64,000 bases of DNA from Gammaproteobacteria bacterium (GTDB lineage Bacteria; Pseudomonadota; Gammaproteobacteria; Steroidobacterales; Steroidobacteraceae), in assembly GCA_025359565.1 (NCBI GenBank), contig JANYFY010000021.1:56377-120376 (forward strand), in the 5' to 3' direction. Shown one piece after another: positions 27,897 through 36,033 of the stretch. Position 1 is the first letter of the stretch. Every line of letters begins with the position of its first letter. A model generated the notes under the pieces. The model saw nothing but the letters and a program-made list of their open reading frames with translations, made no database searches and was not told the origin of the DNA. A program made the position numbers and the translations under genes.

Positions 27897-29416
27897 GGGA
27901 TTTGGGTGTAGTCGGCCCTGCAGTGTCGGTCAATGAATGCTTGATGGGGAGGCATCGCTTGCACACAACTGGCGATGACCTTCTCCACGTGCTCGACGAA
28001 TTCTCGAAGCTCCGGTCCGCTTAGATTGTCTGCCATGGGGTGGTGTGCGGCCAGCTCGATGCGTTGGCCGATCATGACTTGGACCCAGCTCACCACAGTG
28101 AACATTTCCTCGCCCTCGCGGAAAAAGCGCCCGCTGTCCTTAAACAACGCCAATTTATTCTTAAGCGTGTCGGGAATGTCCATGCTGGCGCAATAAGCCC
28201 AAAACGCGGTGTCCCGACGCTCAGTGGCGTAATAATGCAGGATCAAAAAATCGCGAATTCGCTCGTGTTCGAATATGGATTGCTCATTGAACTGATCCGT
28301 TAGCACCGGGCTGAACTCCCGCGTCGGGAACAGCAACCCCAGCCGCGACAAGGCCGATTGAATTAGATGAATACTCGTGGACTCGAGCGGCTCCATGAAG
28401 CCACCGGCGAGGCCAATGGCGACCACGTTCTTGTTCCAGAATTTCTTGCGCCGACCCGTAGTGAACTTGAGCGGTCGTGGGGCCCCCAGCGCTTCCCCGT
28501 CAAGATGACTGAGCAATACCGAGGCAGCTTCGTCGTCGCTGATATGCCGGCTAGAATATACATAGCCATTGCCGGTTCGATGCTGCAATGGGATGCGCCA
28601 CTGCCAGCCGGCGCCACGTGCGGTAGATCGCGTATACGGCGTCGGCGGTCCGACTTTGGTGCAGGGCACGGCCCAGGCACGATCGCAGGGCAGCCAATGC
28701 GTCCAGTCTTCATAGCCAGTATGCAAAGCATCCTCTATCAGTAATCCACGGAACCCAGAGCAATCGATAAATAGCTCACCGGAAATCCTCTCGCCGCTTT
28801 CAAGCACCACCGCATCGACGAAGCCATCGTTCGGACGCAATAGAACTTGCTGAATTTTTCCCTCCGTTCGCTTAACTCCACGGGCCTCTGCGTAACGACG
28901 TAGATACTGCGCATACAGTCCCGCATCGAAGTGGTATGCATAAGCAATTTGCGCCAGCGGTGAGTCCTTGCGCGCATCCGCAGCAGACACCATGAACCGT
29001 CCTTGGGGCGCGGCTAGGGTATTCAGCGAATAGGCGCCGAGGTCCTTGGCCGCCCCAGCGGCGTAAGCTCTGTGCCAATAATGATGGAAGGCGATACCCG
29101 ACAAATCGTGGCCCAGCGATCCAAAGCCATGAACGTAGGAATCACCCACCCGGCCCCAGTCGTTGAACTGGATGCCCAATTTAAATGTGCCCTGAGTTTG
29201 TCTAACGAATTCAGGTTCGTTGATTTCCAGCAGTTTGTTGAAGCTTGCAATATGAGGCACCGTCGCCTCGCCCACTCCGACCGTTCCAATTTCGTCCGAC
29301 TCGATCAGATGGATCTTGCAATCGCGGTGCAGTATCCGGCACAGCGCCGCCGCGCTCATCCAACCGGCCGTGCCGCCGCCGACGATGACTATGTTGCCAA
29401 TGCGATTATCGGTCAT
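27893..29416 (-). CDS. FAD-dependent tryptophan-halogenase-family protein
   Basis: A 507-residue flavoprotein. GGGTAGW (13-19) binds FAD, Lys79 in GTFKLGIQF matches the catalytic lysine of PrnA in position, WQWRIP (271-276) matches the WxWxIP halogenase motif and EPLES (342-346) places the second catalytic glutamate at 345. All halogenase key residues are therefore present. The family also includes many proteins next to TonB receptors whose substrate is not free tryptophan. ATG 29416 is chosen over the upstream GTG-type start. It likely follows the sterol-desaturase gene in one transcript (58 bp gap). Confidence 0.9.
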   Translation of the reverse strand: MTDNRIGNIVIVGGGTAGWMSAAALCRILHRDCKIHLIESDEIGTVGVGEATVPHIASFNKLLEINEPEFVRQTQGTFKLGIQFNDWGRVGDSYVHGFGSLGHDLSGIAFHHYWHRAYAAGAAKDLGAYSLNTLAAPQGRFMVSAADARKDSPLAQIAYAYHFDAGLYAQYLRRYAEARGVKRTEGKIQQVLLRPNDGFVDAVVLESGERISGELFIDCSGFRGLLIEDALHTGYEDWTHWLPCDRAWAVPCTKVGPPTPYTRSTARGAGWQWRIPLQHRTGNGYVYSSRHISDDEAASVLLSHLDGEALGAPRPLKFTTGRRKKFWNKNVVAIGLAGGFMEPLESTSIHLIQSALSRLGLLFPTREFSPVLTDQFNEQSIFEHERIRDFLILHYYATERRDTAFWAYCASMDIPDTLKNKLALFKDSGRFFREGEEMFTVVSWVQVMIGQRIELAAHHPMADNLSGPELREFVEHVEKVIASCVQAMPPHQAFIDRHCRADYTQIP

Positions 29417-29474
29417 GTCTACACCGATCATAGCAAATGCAGGCGCCTACGATTCGCGCTCAGTCCTGGTGCCC

Positions 29475-30707
29475 TCACGCGCTTGACCGCAGAAATATCG
29501 CGCGAGGACTGAGCAATCCTAATGTGGTGTGCTCGTTCAGGAACGCCTGCCGCATGACCCGTGCTGTCGCTGTGTCCGATTCCGGCGTCCATCCCGGCGG
29601 TTTTATCATGAGTCGCATCTTGTTCTTGAACCCGGGCGTTCGCCTAACATCACGGATCAAACATAGGCATTCACCAAAATAGAATTCCACGAATCGGGTA
29701 ACATCCACCGGTCGCGTAATGCCATAAACTGGCTTCACTTCGTCTCGCAATGGCTGCAGAGTACCGAATACCCAGTCCCAGAACGGCAGCAAGGTACAAA
29801 AATTGGTATCCATGTACAACGGGTTCTTGGCATGGTGCGCGCGATGATGCGATGGGGTAATAATCAAATACCGTAGGATTCCCAGCCGCCCATTCTTGAA
29901 CGATCGCTCACCGGCATGGATGAAGGTGCCCCAACTTACTTCGAATGACATGATGACCAGCAGCATCTCCGGACGCACACCCAGCAACATCAAAAAAGTT
30001 ACCTGAATGACTGCCGTGTAATAACCTTCCGCGAAGAAATGCACCCACGCCGCGGTCATATTCAATTCCTGGGGAGTATGATGCGGCGCATGCAGGCACC
30101 ACAGCAGTCGAATGCGATGCGCACCAAAGTGCCACAGCCAAGTCGACAAATCCCAAGCTAGCAGTGCATATATCCAGCTATACCACTGGAAATTGGTCGT
30201 GAACAGCGCGAAATACTTGACGTGCGGCCAGAGAATCCAAAATATGTCGATCACGATAAACCGCGGTACAAAATCGAGCAACAGGCCGGCCAGGAACGTC
30301 GGCTGATAGCGCTGCGCAAACTGTCCGAACACATATTTTACCCTGGCGGCACTCCACGCCGCGCTTCGCGGAGCGTTCGCGCCAAGGTCTCGGGCCTCAC
30401 TAGGGTGTCGAACGAGCCGCGCACAGAGCACAAATATTTCCCATAGCGTGAAAAACGACACGAGTAGCCAGATGACCGCCAACACACTCTTGTAGTATTC
30501 CCCAGCTGCGAATGGGACACGAAAATCCTCCAAAAAACCCTTGCCAGTGATGGTCGCCCAGAAATATTGAGCAAAGCCCGAGGCATTGCCGTAAAAAAGG
30601 TACGCAAAGGTGCCCACAAAAATGGCGATTTCGACATACCGCGCGTAGGGGCGGTGGCGAGATCCCATGCCGGGTGCAACTGCATCAATTACATTGGATT
30701 CCGTCAC
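29475..30707 (-). CDS. sterol desaturase / fatty acid hydroxylase family membrane enzyme
   Basis: A 410-residue integral membrane di-iron oxygenase. Several N-terminal helices are followed by histidine boxes: WHFGAHRIRLLWCLHAPHH, then THIHAGERSF-like and SHHRAHHAKNP segments, typical of the sterol desaturase superfamily. It would hydroxylate or desaturate a lipid or polyisoprenoid in the membrane. The start is GTG 30707. Together with the halogenase-like, PhyH and DUF6445 proteins it forms an oxygenase-rich group around the TonB receptor. Confidence 0.9.
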   Translation of the reverse strand: MTESNVIDAVAPGMGSRHRPYARYVEIAIFVGTFAYLFYGNASGFAQYFWATITGKGFLEDFRVPFAAGEYYKSVLAVIWLLVSFFTLWEIFVLCARLVRHPSEARDLGANAPRSAAWSAARVKYVFGQFAQRYQPTFLAGLLLDFVPRFIVIDIFWILWPHVKYFALFTTNFQWYSWIYALLAWDLSTWLWHFGAHRIRLLWCLHAPHHTPQELNMTAAWVHFFAEGYYTAVIQVTFLMLLGVRPEMLLVIMSFEVSWGTFIHAGERSFKNGRLGILRYLIITPSHHRAHHAKNPLYMDTNFCTLLPFWDWVFGTLQPLRDEVKPVYGITRPVDVTRFVEFYFGECLCLIRDVRRTPGFKNKMRLMIKPPGWTPESDTATARVMRQAFLNEHTTLGLLSPRAIFLRSSA

Positions 30708-30726
30708 AGGCGTCCTGACCGAGAAA

Positions 30727-30738
30727 GACTAATTAGTC
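30727..30738. promoter_or_regulatory. 12-bp perfect palindrome in a divergent promoter region
   Basis: GACTAATTAGTC lies between the divergent sterol-desaturase and GH94-like genes. Its position suits an operator for either gene. No regulator is assigned. Confidence 0.35.
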
Positions 30739-30795
30739 GTATAGTAACTACTTTTCAAGCGATGGACTCAAACCAATGGCCGTGGCCTAAAACCT

Positions 30796-33642
30796 ATGGT
30801 GAACCGGCGCCAATGGCTGACTTTCGCAGCAGTTGCGGCATCTAGCGCACGAGGTTGGTCAAAAAGAGTAGCCATGCCCCAAGCAGGATGGGTTCTTCCC
30901 GCGGACCTAAGCGCGAAACCGTCCAAAGCTTACGGATCGGGCTATTTTGGTGAGTGGGTGACCGATGAGTTTGGCCTTCCAGCCTATCGCTATACCTGCG
31001 ACCAAATACGCGATCCGATGGCCCGCTCGCCGGTTCACGAGCGTTGGCGTGGGGCGACGGATCACACGCACCAAGTGGGAAACGACCGTCTCATCGCCGC
31101 CGTATCCAATTACGGTTACGTGCAAGTGCGTCAGGATGAGGGGTCGCCGAAATTCTTGAACGACTATTTTCCCGATCAGGGCCGCTATGGTGCCGGCATT
31201 GGATTTCTGACCGATGGAACCGCAGTTCTCAGCACGTTCTATTGCGGCAAGGCCGAGCGGTTCGACCGTACCCTGGGGCAAGGATATTTTCGCAAGACCG
31301 TTCGCAGTCACGGCTATGAAGTGGATCAAGCGATTATTGCTCCGTTTGGCGATGACCCCGTCCTCATTTCGCAGGTAAAGGTGACCAACCAGGGCAGCGT
31401 TCGAGCGAATCTTCGCTGGATTGAATATTGGGGCTGCCAGAACTATCAATTTTCATATCGTGCGGGCATGCAAGCGGCGATGGGGGGAGGAAGTGATTCG
31501 TCGACGCAAATCCGACGCCAGTTGGCCGCCCGCTTTGCGCATCGATTTCAGGTGCTGTCCCAAGGGCGCGGTCTCATCGAATCGCAAGAATTTCTGGGCC
31601 GAACATTCCAGGATGAACAATCCTGGGAGGCGGTGCGGGCGTTTCTTGCGGCGAATCCCGGCGGATTTTACGGCGGCCCGTTGCCAGAACCCGCAGCGGG
31701 TACCGCCATGGAAGATTTGGCCCCGCCCGCCACATTCTTGATATCTCTCGACGCGCCGATGGACGGATTCGCAACCCATGCGGCAAATTTTTTCGGCAGC
31801 GGCAGCGTCGCTAATCCCGCGGGCCTCAATGGTCGGCTTAACAACGATCTCAGCTGCACAGGACCCGACAGCGCACTATTGCTCGAACGGCGCTTTGATC
31901 TGCAGCCGGGCGAGTCGCGGACCCTGGTTTTCTTGTACGGCTATTTGCCGCAGGGATTTGCAGTCGATGCGCTGATCGAAAAATACCAAACTAACCCCTC
32001 CTCGATATGGTCTCGGTCGAGTGACCAATGGAAAAGCGATGGCATTCGATTTCGCACCCCTACCGATCCCTGGGTAGAGCGGGAAACGTCTTGGCATCAT
32101 TATTATTTGCGCAGCAATCTCACGTACGACAGCTTTTTTCGCGAACATATACTCTCGCAGGGTCACGTTTACCAATACCTGCTGGGTTTTCAGGGAGCGG
32201 CGCGCGATCCCTTGCAGCACGCGCTGCCACTGGTGTTCAGTAATCCAAACGTGGTTCGCGAAGTGATTCGCTACACGCTCAAAGAGATTCAGCCGGACGG
32301 ATCTCTCCCCTATGCCATGGTGGGGTGCGGCGTGCCGATGCCGACCGTCTTCCGTCCGAGCGACCAGGAACTGTGGCTGCTTTGGTTGGCCAGTGAATAC
32401 GTGCTTGCGACTCGCGATAGGGGTTTTCTTCAGGAAGCGATTCCGCGCTACCCGAGACAGACTCCCGACGGTCACGACCCTACGATCGGGCACCTGCTCC
32501 AGCGAGCTTTCGTTCGCATCGTGCACGACATCGGCACAGGGAGTCATGGTTTGATGCGCATATCCAATGGGGATTGGAACGACGAAGTGGTGGTGGGCCA
32601 CGTTGCGGACGATCAGAGCGATGCGGTGCGCCAGCACGGCGAAAGCGTATTGAACGCGGCGATGGCATCGTACGTGCTTCGCTATTACGGCGACATGCTC
32701 CGTTATCTCGGGGACAGCGCGGCCGCGGACGATGCGCATGCCAAGGCGGAACAGCAGCGCCTGGCCGTGCAAAAACAATGGGCGGGTTCGTGGTTTCGCC
32801 GAGCGTGGCTTGACCAAAAACGGGGTTGGCTCGGCGATGATCAACTCTGGTTGGAACCGCAGCTCTGGGCCATCATCGGCGGTGCCGCGACGTCACAGCA
32901 AGGCAAGCGATTGGTCGCTGCGCTGAACCAATGGCTTCGTCAGCCTTCGCCTATCGGCGCTCTCATCAAGAACAAGCATCCAAAGGAGACGAATCCATCC
33001 TTCGGCACTGCGGCGAATGGTGGTATTTGGCCATCGATCAACGGGACTCTCACCTGGGCTTTGGCCTTGCACAATGGACGCCTCGCGTGGGATGAATGGA
33101 AGAAAAATGCCCTCGCCGTCCATGCCGAGGCCTACCCCCATCTTTGGTACGGCATCTGGAGCGGTCCCGATACCTACAACTCGGTGTACTCACAATTTCC
33201 TGGGCAGACGCTCTTCGCGGACCCCGCATCGGAGGCACCGAACGAGCAATCGGACTGGAACTTGAACTGGACTGATTTTCCCGTCATGAATATGCATCCC
33301 CATGCGTGGCAGCTTTGCAGCGCCGTCAAGCTGTTGGGGTTGGAATTTGACGCGTCAGGGCTGAGGTTTCAGTCGACATTGCCCATGGCCGAGTATGAGT
33401 TCGCCTCTCCGTTGTTGGGCTTTAAGAAATCCGCGAGCGGCTACGCAGGGTGGTACGCACCCGCGGAGAGGGGAACCTGGGACATCGAACTGAAATTATC
33501 GACACATGAGCGCAAGACACTGCGGTATCTTAAGATCAACGGTACCCTTAAGCCTTTGCTGGGTGCGGCGAGGGCCATCCGGTTTACGGGTACGGGTGAC
33601 GCCCGAGCACCACTGCGTTGGGAGCTTAGCCACGAAACTTAA
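30796..33642 (+). CDS. exported GH94-like (cellobiose-phosphorylase-type) enzyme
   Basis: A 948-residue protein. The N-terminus MVNRRQWLTFAAVAAS is a Tat-type signal. It shows an N-terminal beta-sandwich (about 40-420), an (alpha/alpha)6 barrel (about 440-840) and a C-terminal beta-domain. MRISNGDWNDEVV puts the catalytic Asp at about 593, where GH94 phosphorylases usually have DWNDG. It therefore belongs to the GH94/GH36-type superfamily but may be a hydrolase rather than a phosphorylase, since phosphorolysis outside the cytoplasm is unusual. Its end overlaps by 17 bp the convergent GH31/36-like gene. Confidence 0.85.
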   Translation: MVNRRQWLTFAAVAASSARGWSKRVAMPQAGWVLPADLSAKPSKAYGSGYFGEWVTDEFGLPAYRYTCDQIRDPMARSPVHERWRGATDHTHQVGNDRLIAAVSNYGYVQVRQDEGSPKFLNDYFPDQGRYGAGIGFLTDGTAVLSTFYCGKAERFDRTLGQGYFRKTVRSHGYEVDQAIIAPFGDDPVLISQVKVTNQGSVRANLRWIEYWGCQNYQFSYRAGMQAAMGGGSDSSTQIRRQLAARFAHRFQVLSQGRGLIESQEFLGRTFQDEQSWEAVRAFLAANPGGFYGGPLPEPAAGTAMEDLAPPATFLISLDAPMDGFATHAANFFGSGSVANPAGLNGRLNNDLSCTGPDSALLLERRFDLQPGESRTLVFLYGYLPQGFAVDALIEKYQTNPSSIWSRSSDQWKSDGIRFRTPTDPWVERETSWHHYYLRSNLTYDSFFREHILSQGHVYQYLLGFQGAARDPLQHALPLVFSNPNVVREVIRYTLKEIQPDGSLPYAMVGCGVPMPTVFRPSDQELWLLWLASEYVLATRDRGFLQEAIPRYPRQTPDGHDPTIGHLLQRAFVRIVHDIGTGSHGLMRISNGDWNDEVVVGHVADDQSDAVRQHGESVLNAAMASYVLRYYGDMLRYLGDSAAADDAHAKAEQQRLAVQKQWAGSWFRRAWLDQKRGWLGDDQLWLEPQLWAIIGGAATSQQGKRLVAALNQWLRQPSPIGALIKNKHPKETNPSFGTAANGGIWPSINGTLTWALALHNGRLAWDEWKKNALAVHAEAYPHLWYGIWSGPDTYNSVYSQFPGQTLFADPASEAPNEQSDWNLNWTDFPVMNMHPHAWQLCSAVKLLGLEFDASGLRFQSTLPMAEYEFASPLLGFKKSASGYAGWYAPAERGTWDIELKLSTHERKTLRYLKINGTLKPLLGAARAIRFTGTGDARAPLRWELSHET

Positions 33643-35965
33643 GTTCGCACCATTGCAGCGGCGATCTCGTGGATGACTTGGTTCTAAGATCAACTGTGCA
33701 CCACCCATTGTCCATGTGTCCGCGTCGAACCGCAGTGGATCCGTCCGCGAAATGTTCAGTGAGTAGCGGGAAATTACCGCTTCCGGACCGCCGCGCACCG
33801 AATCCCCGATCGCGCCGCATTCGAAACTGACCATCGGCCAGCGGTACGATCGCAATGGCCGTTGCACGCGTCAGCGAATCCGCGGTCATCGAGGTTGCCA
33901 CGACGTTCATCGTAGCCTCGAGAATGCCCGCAATTTTGCCGGCGCCCGGGGAGCCCATCCACGGCTCGTGGCGCATGCTGATGCCGACGATTTCGCCGTG
34001 TTCGCGCCGAATCCATGATGCGGAGCGCGCACCTTTGACCGGGCTCACGGGATCGAGTGAAAACGCCTCGATGCTGAAGTTCGTACTGCGCCGTGCGACA
34101 GCTCGCAGGCCGTTGAATAGGGCCACCATGGCCGGCGTGGGTCCTTGGCCTCGTTCGTCACCGCGCGGGTCCGCGATTGCTCCGAGTGGTCCGGACAGCA
34201 CCGTGTCGAACCAAATACTGGGCATGGATTGCCAATCATAGCCGCCCGATCCGTAGGTCGGCATGCCAAGCTCGCCAAGCAGGCTCGAAAAATAAATGCG
34301 ACGATTGATTTCCAGGTCGTAGTCGCCGCCTGATGCAAACGTATCGTCAGGGCTGGTGAGGTCGGTGTACGGCACCATGAAGGGCGACAATCCATAATAC
34401 AAAATGACCACATCCGGATCGACCGCGCGAACCGTGCTGGACAGCAACTGCGCCGCTTTCAGCAATAACTGTTCCCCCGCGTAGCTCATGTCGGCCGGTG
34501 CGCCCAGTGCGAGCGGTGGCATTTCATAGCCGAAATCGAATTTGATGAAACCCGGCCGGTAGCGCCGCATCATGGCTTGCAATCGGCCGGTGACATTGTC
34601 GACAACCTCCGATTGGCTCACATCCAAAATTGAGTAGGAATTCGCTGTTGCGTTTTGGCTCGCAGCCCCTGAGGCCTGGCGCAACAGATGCCGCGGCTCC
34701 AACCCAATGAGCTCGGTCGAATGGCAGCGCAGCGGCGTGACCCACAGCGCCGGCCTTATGCCCTCGGCGCGCAGCCGGTCGAGAAAGGGCTCAAATTGCG
34801 GGAATCGCGCCTCGTCGTGCGTCAGGCTGCCCGGGAAGGACTCCCATCGGTCTTCGATCACGAAGGTGTCCATGGTGAGTCTGCTGTTGCGCAAACTGGC
34901 GTAAATATCCTGAAGTTCCGCTTGGTCGACTTTCCCGCCAATCTTCCCACTGGCGACCTGTGCGCCCCACATGCTGAAAACGGTACCGGTCATGGCCGCG
35001 CGCTTGGCAGCGCTCGGTGAGTCGCTGCGCATCACGCTAGCGCGCACGGCTTGATAATAGGCGCGGATCGCCTCGCGCCAGTGGCTGCCGAAAGTCCACA
35101 GCAAACGGCCTCCCAGCGACAAGTGACCCGGCGTGCGAGCATGGCCCCACAAATCGCTGTGGTAGCGAAAGATTACGCTGTGTTGACCCGCCTTGGTCCG
35201 CAACAACATGTCAGCGTTGGGCACCGATGCTAGGCCGCAACAAAATGCGGCGGACAATTTTCCGGCGACCGAGGCTCGCTCACCATCCGCGCCGTCGCGG
35301 CCAAACCCCGCGAAATAATGGCTGGGAAGGCCCCATTGCTGGAAAAGATCCTCGGCCGGTTGAGCCCCGCGTCCCAACCAAACGGTGGCATCCAGATTTT
35401 CTTCGGCCGTCACGATGGGACTAATGCCATCGCTCATGCTAAGCCCCGGTACGATTAGATAATGCGCGGACAAACGCGGTACCATCGCAGCATCCTCGAG
35501 CGCGCCGAACCAGCGCAACTCGACCACGTCGGCCGGCGCGTCATTGCGGTATTGCACGGGTTCCAGCCAAAATCGATCTGCCGCAAAGGTTAGCGATACC
35601 GTCACTGTGCCGAGCAGGGATTCGAGCGCATAGATAAAATCGACTCGTTCAGATCCGACGGTCACGGCTTGCAAGACACCCGGTCGATTCCGAACATGAC
35701 CTGCCACCTTCAATACCAGCAGGGGTTGCAAATCCCCCGCAGTGATCTCCCGCCCCTGGGCATCTTCGAGGCGAAACCGATCATCTTTGGCCGCCCAGGA
35801 CCAGACGTAGGTATCCCCTTTGACCCGCAGCGTCACTGGGATGGCCGGATTTTTCAAGTCTGGCTGCTGCTCGATGGTCAGCACCGCACTGCCGGCCAAT
35901 GCCGTACGCACCATCGCGATGGCTGCAACGCCCTGGACAACGCAATCGCGGCGAGTAAGTGGCAC
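33626..35965 (-). CDS. exported clan-D alpha-glycosidase (GH31/GH36-like)
   Basis: A 779-residue protein from GTG 35965. The N-terminus MPLTRRDCVVQGVAAI looks like a Tat signal. A beta-sandwich (about 30-330) precedes a TIM barrel. Asp477 in GFIKFDFGYEMPP is the probable nucleophile, as in GH31/GH36 enzymes, and SPDDTFASGGDYDLE may hold the acid/base Asp. Typical substrates are alpha-galactosides or alpha-glucosides. The convergent GH94-like gene overlaps its end by 17 bp, and the GH2 gene is divergent 68 bp away. Confidence 0.85.
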   Translation of the reverse strand: MPLTRRDCVVQGVAAIAMVRTALAGSAVLTIEQQPDLKNPAIPVTLRVKGDTYVWSWAAKDDRFRLEDAQGREITAGDLQPLLVLKVAGHVRNRPGVLQAVTVGSERVDFIYALESLLGTVTVSLTFAADRFWLEPVQYRNDAPADVVELRWFGALEDAAMVPRLSAHYLIVPGLSMSDGISPIVTAEENLDATVWLGRGAQPAEDLFQQWGLPSHYFAGFGRDGADGERASVAGKLSAAFCCGLASVPNADMLLRTKAGQHSVIFRYHSDLWGHARTPGHLSLGGRLLWTFGSHWREAIRAYYQAVRASVMRSDSPSAAKRAAMTGTVFSMWGAQVASGKIGGKVDQAELQDIYASLRNSRLTMDTFVIEDRWESFPGSLTHDEARFPQFEPFLDRLRAEGIRPALWVTPLRCHSTELIGLEPRHLLRQASGAASQNATANSYSILDVSQSEVVDNVTGRLQAMMRRYRPGFIKFDFGYEMPPLALGAPADMSYAGEQLLLKAAQLLSSTVRAVDPDVVILYYGLSPFMVPYTDLTSPDDTFASGGDYDLEINRRIYFSSLLGELGMPTYGSGGYDWQSMPSIWFDTVLSGPLGAIADPRGDERGQGPTPAMVALFNGLRAVARRSTNFSIEAFSLDPVSPVKGARSASWIRREHGEIVGISMRHEPWMGSPGAGKIAGILEATMNVVATSMTADSLTRATAIAIVPLADGQFRMRRDRGFGARRSGSGNFPLLTEHFADGSTAVRRGHMDNGWCTVDLRTKSSTRSPLQWCELKFRG

Positions 35966-36033
35966 AGCAAGCCCCTGGGGTTAGTTTAATGACCTGCCCA
36001 TGATCCTAGCATCCGTGGCTCGACCTACGTAAC

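Noticed and set aside
31876..32844. 322-codon open frame on the minus strand inside the GH94-like gene
   Set aside because: It is antisense to a gene with clear motifs, has an arginine- and histidine-rich composition and no recognisable domain.
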